This document shows, piece after piece, positions 8,443 through 12,683 of a stretch of DNA of 12,683 bases. Under the pieces are notes generated by a model that made no database searches, was not told where the DNA came from, and saw only the letters and a program-made list of their open reading frames with translations. This DNA comes from Oscillospiraceae bacterium. Its GTDB lineage: Bacteria > Bacillota > Clostridia > Oscillospirales > Acutalibacteraceae. Positions within the stretch are counted from its first letter, which is position 1. Every line of letters starts with the position of its first letter. The position numbers and the translations under genes are program-made. The stretch spans positions 1 through 12,683 of the forward strand of contig CACWJV010000105.1 in assembly GCA_902761265.1 (NCBI GenBank). The letters run 5' to 3'.

Positions 8443-8463
8443 CTGGTTACTGGTTACTGGTAA
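8443..8463. repeat. Short CTGGTTA heptamer array
   Basis: Two exact CTGGTTA units and one CTGGTAA are contiguous in 21 bp. GTTAC and GTAAC within the last two units can form a small hairpin. Confidence 0.6.
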
Positions 8464-8523
8464 CACCGGTTTGTCGCGTAGGGGCGTCAGCCGACCGGGC
8501 GTGGAAGAGAAGGATGCGATTTG

Positions 8524-8691
8524 CCGATCGTGATCGGTGAAGCACAACAGCCGATCACTGATTTGCGCTGCAAATAAACCTGTAGCGGTCGCCCCGCGGG
8601 CGACTGATTCACAAACATAAAGCAGCACAGCAGCCGAAGCGGCTGCCGCTACAACGCTGACGACTGTCGACGAAGCCGCGCGAAGCGCGGC
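8524..8691. repeat. Cluster of palindromes upstream of the HerA-like gene
   Basis: Perfect stem-loops follow one another: CCGATC-GT-GATCGG (8524-8537), ATTTGC-GCT-GCAAAT (8561-8575), GTCGCCC-CGC-GGGCGAC (8588-8604), CAGCCG-AAG-CGGCTG (in 8631-8645) and GCCGCGC-GAA-GCGCGGC (8675-8691). An outer pair TGTAGCGG (8581-8588) and CCGCTACA (8646-8653) encloses the third and fourth, so a branched structure is possible. The cluster resembles REP-like intergenic repeats. I see no gene here, and between 8327 and 8523 only the short CTGGTTA array. Confidence 0.65.
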
Positions 8692-8693
8692 GC

Positions 8694-8722
8694 TTGACTT
8701 TCTCCCGCCATATAGTTATAAT
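8694..8722 (+). promoter_or_regulatory. Promoter of the HerA-like ATPase gene
   Basis: TTGACT (8694-8699) and a consensus TATAAT (8717-8722) are separated by exactly 17 bp. The start codon at 8758 is 35 bp downstream with AAAGGAG (8741-8747) as ribosome binding site. A perfect 7-bp-stem hairpin (8675-8691) ends two bases before the -35 box. Confidence 0.88.
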
Positions 8723-8757
8723 GAAAAGGATGAAAACGGCAAAGGAGATATGCAACC

Positions 8758-10323
8758 ATGTATACAGAAGAAAACGGCAAAATCTGGCTCGCAACCGGCA
8801 GCGAACGCGTCTATCTCAACCCCGCCATGGCCAACCGCCACGGTCTGATCGCCGGAGCAACAGGCACCGGTAAAACCGTCACCCTCAAGGTTGTTGCGGA
8901 ATCGTTCAGCGAAATGGGCGTACCCGTGTTCATCGCCGACATCAAGGGCGACGTGTCGGGCATGTGTCTGCCCGGCAGTGAAAACAAACACATCCGCCGC
9001 TCCATCGACACGATGGGCATCGAAAACTTTACCTACACCTCGTTCCCCGTCCGCTTTTTCGACGTCTACGGCAAGCTCGGCCACCCTGTGCGCACCACAA
9101 TCTCCGACATGGGGCCGGAGCTTTTGTCCCGCCTGTTGGGACTCAACGACACCCAGAGCGGTGTGCTGCGCATCGTGTTCCGCATTGCGGACGACAACGG
9201 GATGCTGCTGCTCGATCTCAAGGATCTGCGTGCCATGCTGCAGTTTGTGGCGGACAACGCGAACGACTATAAGATCCGCTACGGCAACGTTTCGCCGCAG
9301 TCCATCGGCGCCATCCAGCGCGCGCTGCTCACGCTTGAGGACGAGGGCGGCAACCTGTTTTTCGGCGAACCGGCGCTCGATATTGCCGACTGGTTCGACT
9401 GGGCCGACGACGGCCGCGGCGTGATGAACATCCTCGAATGTGCCGAGCTGTTCCAGCATCCGCTGCTGTACAGCACATTTTTGCTCTGGATGCTCTCTGA
9501 GCTGTATGAGCTGCTGCCGGAGGCGGGCGACCTTGACAAACCGAAGATCGCGTTCTTCTTTGACGAAGCGCATCTGCTGTTTAAAGACGCACCGAAAGCG
9601 CTTCTCGAAAAGGTGGAGCAGGTCGTGCGTCTGATCCGCTCCAAGGGCGTGTCCGTATGGTTCATCACCCAAAACCCGATGGATATCCCCGAATCCGTGC
9701 TCGCCCAGATCGGCAACCGTGTGCAGCATGCCCTGCGCGCCTATACGCCCAACGAGCAAAAAGCCATCCGCGCCGCCGCCCGGTCGTTCCGTGTAAACGA
9801 CGCGTTTGACACCGAAACCGTGTTGCAGGAGCTTGCCACCGGCGAAGCGCTGGTGTCTGTCCTCGACGAAAAGGGCATCCCGTCCATCGTGGAGCGCGCC
9901 AATATTTTGCCGCCGAAAAGCTCGATGAACGCCGTGGAGCCGGCTGTGATCGGCACCGTGCTCGCCACGTCGCCGCTGCTGCAGAAATACGCCGCCGCGC
10001 TCGATCGCGAAAGCGCCTATGAGATTCTCACGGCTCAGGCGGAAGAAGCCGCCAAAGAAGCCGAAGAACTCGCCCGGCAAAAGGAAGAAGAAAAACAGCG
10101 GCTGGCCGCCGAAAAGCAAAAACTGGCCGAAGAAAAAGCCAAGGCCGCCGAAGAACGCCGCATTGCCGCCGAGCTGAAAGCCAAGGAGCGCGCCAAAAAG
10201 AGCAGCTCCTCCCGTTCGTCCGGCTCCATGATGAACAAGGTCGCCTCCTCCGCGATGAACACCATCGGCCGCGAGGTGGGCAGACAGTTGATCCGCGGTC
10301 TGTTCGGCACGCTGAAGAAATAG
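8758..10323 (+). CDS. DUF853/YjgR-type HerA-like ATPase with C-terminal coiled coil
   Basis: This is a 521-residue P-loop ATPase of the HerA/FtsK superfamily, closest in layout to Escherichia coli YjgR (DUF853), whose cellular role is not firmly established. ANRHGLIAGATGTGKTVTLK carries the Walker A motif (GATGTGKT, 33-40). IADIKGDVSGM follows, and the Walker B is FFFDEAH (266-272). Later come GVSVWFITQNP (sensor-like strand) and a probable arginine-rich stretch. Residues about 423-481 are a Lys/Glu/Ala-rich coiled coil. The end, MNTIGREVGRQLIRGLFGTL, is typical of the family. Translation starts at the ATG at 8758, ten bases after AAAGGAG. It has its own promoter and is divergent from hrcA; no NurA-like nuclease lies beside it. 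The family call is firm, the function is not. Confidence 0.93.
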   Translation: MYTEENGKIWLATGSERVYLNPAMANRHGLIAGATGTGKTVTLKVVAESFSEMGVPVFIADIKGDVSGMCLPGSENKHIRRSIDTMGIENFTYTSFPVRFFDVYGKLGHPVRTTISDMGPELLSRLLGLNDTQSGVLRIVFRIADDNGMLLLDLKDLRAMLQFVADNANDYKIRYGNVSPQSIGAIQRALLTLEDEGGNLFFGEPALDIADWFDWADDGRGVMNILECAELFQHPLLYSTFLLWMLSELYELLPEAGDLDKPKIAFFFDEAHLLFKDAPKALLEKVEQVVRLIRSKGVSVWFITQNPMDIPESVLAQIGNRVQHALRAYTPNEQKAIRAAARSFRVNDAFDTETVLQELATGEALVSVLDEKGIPSIVERANILPPKSSMNAVEPAVIGTVLATSPLLQKYAAALDRESAYEILTAQAEEAAKEAEELARQKEEEKQRLAAEKQKLAEEKAKAAEERRIAAELKAKERAKKSSSSRSSGSMMNKVASSAMNTIGREVGRQLIRGLFGTLKK

Positions 10324-10334
10324 TGATGAGTGGT

Positions 10335-10373
10335 TAGCAAGATAGCAAGAAACAAGATAACAAGACAGCAAGA
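10335..10373. repeat. TAGCAAGA-type 7/8-bp tandem array after the HerA-like gene
   Basis: Units TAGCAAGA (twice), AACAAGA, TAACAAGA and CAGCAAGA follow one another, four of 8 bp and one of 7 bp. They begin 12 bp after the preceding stop codon. A related array lies at 10868-10898 on the other side of the small zinc-ribbon gene. Confidence 0.75.
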
Positions 10374-10379
10374 TGCGGC

Positions 10380-10431
10380 GCCGCCGCGTCGGCGGCTCAG
10401 TCATCAGTCGACAGTCAACAGTCGTCAGCAG
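10380..10431. repeat. GC palindrome followed by CAGTC-type heptamer array
   Basis: A perfect hairpin GCCGCCG-CGT-CGGCGGC (10380-10396) is followed directly by five 7-bp units (10397-10431): TCAGTCA, TCAGTCG, ACAGTCA, ACAGTCG and the diverged TCAGCAG. The hairpin has no U tract, so it is not a convincing terminator for the gene before it. Confidence 0.75.
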
Positions 10432-10528
10432 CGCCGATTAGTGAACGGCCGGTTTTCCTCTCCTTCCAAGTACATGATTCTGCCTTGTTAAGAAGCAGGG
10501 ATCATTCACTTTCAAGCAGGTGATGAAA

Positions 10529-10831
10529 ATGATAAAGAAAAAGAACGCATACATCTCCTACCTTTGTCTCGCTGTTGCGCTGATATTCATTTTGCTTGTT
10601 TTTTGGGTAGACGGAAAAAGCGATGGATTGCAAGCCGCTTTTGCTGTTTTGGTCTTTCTTTGTCTGGCTGTTTCCCAAATCTATAAAGCGAACACGATCT
10701 GCTGCCCATTCTGTCATGCCGGAAAGACCTTTCGCGGTTCCATGTATTTCATGTATTGCGAAAAGGCAATTTTAAAGAAGAAAAAAGAATTTGTCTGTCC
10801 GGATTGCGGAAAAACAATCATCATTCAATAG
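10529..10831 (+). CDS. Small membrane protein with C-terminal zinc ribbon
   Basis: I do not recognise a named family. The 100-residue protein has a basic start (MIKKKN), two membrane segments (about 8-27 and 36-53) and a C-terminal cytosol-side domain with two cysteine knuckles, CCPFC (58-62) and CPDCG (90-94), separated by 27 residues with several aromatics and lysines. This is a probable zinc ribbon. I chose the ATG at 10529 because AGCAGG ends 8 bases upstream; the in-frame GTG at 10520 and ATG at 10523 sit on or next to that site. The gene is A+T-richer than its neighbours and is bracketed by related repeat arrays, which suggests later acquisition. No clear promoter was found; an imperfect inverted repeat (10474-10504) lies upstream. 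Confidence 0.75.
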   Translation: MIKKKNAYISYLCLAVALIFILLVFWVDGKSDGLQAAFAVLVFLCLAVSQIYKANTICCPFCHAGKTFRGSMYFMYCEKAILKKKKEFVCPDCGKTIIIQ

Positions 10832-10854
10832 TTCTCGTTTTTGTCTCTCTGTGT

Positions 10855-10898
10855 GCGGCTGAGTCGACAGCAAGATAGCAAGAAGCAAGACCGCAAGA
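10855..10898. repeat. Second GCGGCT/AGTCGACAG plus AGCAAGA array
   Basis: GCGGCT (10855-10860) and AGTCGACAG (10862-10870) lead into CAGCAAGA, TAGCAAGA, AGCAAGA and CCGCAAGA units (10868-10898). The same three modules, in a different order, occur at 10335-10431 on the other side of the small zinc-ribbon gene, in the same orientation. Confidence 0.7.
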
Positions 10899-10916
10899 AA
10901 CCCGGCGCTACAGTTT

Positions 10917-10944
10917 TCAATGATCCATTATCAATTCTCAATTC
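10917..10944. repeat. TCAATTC heptamer array
   Basis: Four contiguous 7-bp units fill 28 bp: TCAATGA, TCCATTA and two exact TCAATTC copies. It lies 50 bp before the start of the lipid-kinase gene. Confidence 0.65.
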
Positions 10945-10994
10945 AATCCCCTTCCCACGTCAACGAAATCAAGATTACAGAAAGGAGCTTCCCC

Positions 10995-11897
10995 ATGCAG
11001 TACATCTTTATTGTAAATCCCCATGCCGGCGAAAGCGACAACGCCGCCGTCATCCGCAACGCCGTCAATGCTCTGCCCGAAAAAGAGCAGTGCGAGGTCT
11101 ATGTGACCAAAGCGCCCGGCGACGCCACCGTGTTTGTAAGCGACTGGTGCGCTTCCCATCCCGGCGAGCCCGTCCGTTTCATCGCCTGCGGCGGCGACGG
11201 CACGATCAACGAAGTCTTTGCCGGCGCAGCGGAGAAAGAAAACGTCAGCGTAAGCTGCTACCCGTGCGGCAGCGGCAACGATTTTGTCAAAGCCTTCGGC
11301 GGCGCAGACAAGTTTAAAGATATCGCCGCGCTGATCCGTGCCGAAGCAAAGCCGCTCGACCTTCTCAAAGTCGGCGACCGCTGGGCAAACAACGTGGTCA
11401 ACTTCGGATTTGACACCACCGTCGCCATCACGATCAACGAAGAGCGCGCAAAGACCGGCCACGGCAACAAAAACGCCTATACCAAAGGCGTGGTCAAAGC
11501 GCTTTTGACCGCGATGAAAAACGACTTCACCGTCCGCGCCGACGGCGAAGTGCTCAACCCGAACGGCAAGGCGCTGCTTTGCACCGTTGCCAACGGCCAG
11601 TATGTGGGCGGTTCGTTCCGCTGCGCGCCGAAGGCAAAAACCGACGACGGACTGATCGACGTCTGTTTGATCAAACCGATCTCCCGCCTGCGCTTTGTCA
11701 AGATCCTGACGCCCTACACCAACGGCGAGCACCTCGACCGCGACGACATGAAGGACATCGTGATCTACCGCCAGGCCAAAAAGGTGGAGGTCGACGCCCC
11801 CGCCGGCTTTGCGTTTTCGCTCGACGGCGAAATCGTCTATGAACCCCACTTCACCGTGGAGATCGTGCCGGGCGCCGTGCAGTTTGCCGCGCCGTGA
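10995..11897 (+). CDS. Diacylglycerol kinase/YegS-family lipid kinase
   Basis: This 300-residue soluble protein belongs to the DAGK catalytic-domain family, which phosphorylates diacylglycerol or related lipid or sphingoid substrates with ATP at the membrane surface. In Firmicutes such enzymes recycle diacylglycerol from lipoteichoic acid synthesis; which substrate applies here cannot be read from the sequence. It starts MQYIFIVNPHAG, has the nucleotide-binding motif GGDGT at 66-70 in IACGGDGTINEVFAG, and GSGND at 92-96. The C-terminal beta domain has GKALLCTVANGQYVGG, APKAKTDDGLIDVCL and ends with FSLDGEIVYEPHFTVEIVP. AAAGGAG precedes the ATG at 10995, so longer in-frame starts upstream are rejected. 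A terminator follows about 155 bp after the stop, behind a heptamer array. Confidence 0.94.
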   Translation: MQYIFIVNPHAGESDNAAVIRNAVNALPEKEQCEVYVTKAPGDATVFVSDWCASHPGEPVRFIACGGDGTINEVFAGAAEKENVSVSCYPCGSGNDFVKAFGGADKFKDIAALIRAEAKPLDLLKVGDRWANNVVNFGFDTTVAITINEERAKTGHGNKNAYTKGVVKALLTAMKNDFTVRADGEVLNPNGKALLCTVANGQYVGGSFRCAPKAKTDDGLIDVCLIKPISRLRFVKILTPYTNGEHLDRDDMKDIVIYRQAKKVEVDAPAGFAFSLDGEIVYEPHFTVEIVPGAVQFAAP

Positions 11898-11900
11898 AAT

Positions 11901-12025
11901 AGGGCCGAGGGCCAAGGGCCAAGGGCTAAGGGCCAAGGGCTAAGAGCCAAGGGCTAAGGGCCAAGGGCCAAGGGCTAAGGGACGCGCCGAACGGTATCAG
12001 ATACCGGCAAACGGTGCGCCGCGCA
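11901..12025 (+). repeat. Twelve-unit AGGGCCA/AGGGCTA heptamer array plus conserved block
   Basis: Twelve contiguous units, all exactly 7 bp (11901-11984), begin three bases after the stop of the lipid-kinase gene. Most read AGGGCCA or AGGGCTA; the first is AGGGCCG, one is AGAGCCA and the last is AGGGACG. The last unit opens a block (11978-12025) shared with 8116-8161. Inside that block a perfect hairpin CGGTATC-A-GATACCG (11992-12006) is present in this copy only. Confidence 0.92.
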
Positions 12026-12052
12026 AGAAACAATTCTCCAAAAGAAAAAGCG

Positions 12053-12083
12053 ACACCCGCTCGAAAGCGGGTGTTTTCTTGTT
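12053..12083 (+). terminator. Rho-independent terminator of the lipid-kinase gene
   Basis: ACACCCGCT (12053-12061) pairs with AGCGGGTGT (12066-12074) around a CGAA loop, followed by TTTCTTGTTT. It is a strong stem and T-rich tail in the plus direction, downstream of the kinase and its repeat array. Confidence 0.88.
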
Positions 12084-12136
12084 TATTCGCAGGAACGCGG
12101 CAGATCAGTGCCTTGCTATGACAACTGTCAGCGCGC

Positions 12137-12171
12137 CCCCCCTCGGCCCTTGGCCCTTAGCCCTCGGCCCT
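12137..12171 (-). repeat. Inverted AGGGCCG/AGGGCTA heptamer array
   Basis: Read on the minus strand, four 7-bp units AGGGCCG, AGGGCTA, AGGGCCA and AGGGCCG (12171 down to 12144) are followed by a decayed AGGGGGG unit. This is the inverse orientation of the 11901-11984 array. On the minus strand it starts just after the rubrerythrin terminator. Confidence 0.85.
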
Positions 12172-12172
12172 G

Positions 12173-12198
12173 AAAAAAGCGCCCGCAGGCGCTTTTTT
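12173..12198 (-). terminator. Terminator at the end of the rubrerythrin gene
   Basis: AAAAAAGCGCC (12173-12183) and GGCGCTTTTTT (12188-12198) form a perfect 11-bp arm pair with a four-base loop. On the minus strand the GC stem is followed by six T residues. The hairpin overlaps the rubrerythrin stop codon. Its symmetry would also allow termination of plus-strand transcripts. Confidence 0.92.
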
Positions 12199-12683
12199 AA
12201 TAGTTCTCCGCGTGGACTTCAAAGTACGCTTGCGGATGGGCGCAGACCGGGCAGACGTCCGGCGCCTTGGTGCCGACCACGATGTGGCCGCAATTGCGGC
12301 ATTCCCAGACCTTGACTTCGCTCTTTGCGAACACAGCGGCGGTCTCCACATTTTTGAGCAGCGCACGGTAACGTTCTTCGTGGTGCTTTTCAATGGCCGC
12401 CACACCGCGGAATTTTGCGGCAAGCTCGGGGAAGCCCTCCGCCTCGGCGGTTTGGGCAAAGCCCTCATACATGTCGGTCCATTCAAAGTTTTCGCCGTCG
12501 GCGGCTGCCGCCAGATTTTCGGCGGTGGTGCCGATACCGCTTAGCTCCTTGAACCACATCTTGGCGTGTTCCTTTTCGTTGTCGGCGGTTTTCAAAAACA
12601 GCGCCGCGATCTGTTCATACCCTTCCTTTTTCGCCTTGGACGCGAAATAGGTATATTTGTTTCTGGCCTGGCTTTCGCCCGCA
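12197..12683 (-). CDS. rbr: Rubrerythrin, N-terminus beyond window edge
   Basis: Rubrerythrin is a cytoplasmic non-haem di-iron peroxidase of anaerobes that reduces hydrogen peroxide with electrons from rubredoxin or NAD(P)H systems. About 161 residues are visible. The frame is open to the right edge and begins AGESQARNKYTYFASKAKKEGY, which is the first di-iron helix, so roughly the first 15-20 residues are missing. The iron ligands fit: ESQARNKY, NEKEHAK and later EKHHEERY. The C-terminal rubredoxin-like domain has CRNC and CPVC knuckles in VWECRNCGHIVVGTKAPDVC. An internal start at 12595 would lose the first helix and is rejected. It converges on the lipid-kinase gene and ends in its own terminator. 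Confidence 0.96.
   Translation of the reverse strand, partial: AGESQARNKYTYFASKAKKEGYEQIAALFLKTADNEKEHAKMWFKELSGIGTTAENLAAAADGENFEWTDMYEGFAQTAEAEGFPELAAKFRGVAAIEKHHEERYRALLKNVETAAVFAKSEVKVWECRNCGHIVVGTKAPDVCPVCAHPQAYFEVHAENY

Noticed and set aside
10380..10396. Rho-independent terminator for the HerA-like gene
   Set aside because: The GC hairpin has no following T tract; it fits better with the palindromic repeats.
8716..10404. Long minus-strand open frame (562 codons) opposite the HerA-like gene
   Set aside because: Antisense shadow of a gene with clear Walker motifs, promoter and ribosome binding site.
10920..10994. Longer N-terminus of the lipid kinase starting at 10920
   Set aside because: The extra residues would be encoded by a repeat array, while AAAGGAG and the family-typical MQYIFIVNP start support 10995.
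10938..11936. Minus-strand open frame opposite the lipid kinase
   Set aside because: Antisense shadow; it also begins inside a heptamer array.
11901..11984. CRISPR array
   Set aside because: Units are 7 bp and contiguous with no spacers, and no cas genes are near.

Overview
The window looks like a chromosomal segment of a G+C-rich anaerobic Firmicute, most likely a gut-type Clostridia (Oscillospiraceae/Ruminococcaceae-like). The grounds are a HrcA/CIRCE-controlled hrcA-grpE-dnaK-dnaJ cluster, rubrerythrin, AGGAGG-type ribosome binding sites and intergenic tandem repeats. The lineage is an inference from gene content and style; no rRNA or other marker is present.

Positions 1-8086 hold one long minus-strand proteostasis block, read from right to left: a sigma-A-type promoter and a perfect CIRCE operator, hrcA (repressor), grpE, an unrecognised two-TM protein, dnaK, clpP, dnaJ, a Phd/YefM-RelE/ParE-type toxin-antitoxin pair with its own promoter, and the 5' two thirds of htpG, which runs off the left edge. 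Hsp70, its nucleotide exchange factor and J-protein, the ClpP peptidase and Hsp90 therefore sit together. Two cassettes of different character interrupt them: the membrane protein between grpE and dnaK, and the toxin-antitoxin pair between dnaJ and htpG.

Positions 7969-8757 (789 bp) have no convincing gene. They carry the hrcA control region, a heptamer-repeat element, an 11-bp tandem array with an inverted copy, a short CTGGTTA array, a cluster of palindromes and the promoter of the next gene.

From 8758 the genes run on the plus strand: a DUF853/YjgR-type HerA-like ATPase, a 100-residue membrane-anchored zinc-ribbon protein flanked by related repeats, and a YegS/diacylglycerol-kinase-type lipid kinase ending at a clear terminator. 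A rubrerythrin gene comes in from the right edge on the minus strand and ends at its own terminator.

The most striking feature not explained by genes is a set of intergenic arrays that nearly all have an exact 7-bp period but unrelated unit sequences (GTGCACT, AGGGCCA/AGGGACA, CTGGTTA, CAGTC-type, TCAATTC). Several sit directly against stop codons, and two share a conserved downstream block. DnaK also shows two oddities: a two-residue gap in the normally invariant RQATKDAG motif, and a low-complexity tail ending in five-residue repeats.
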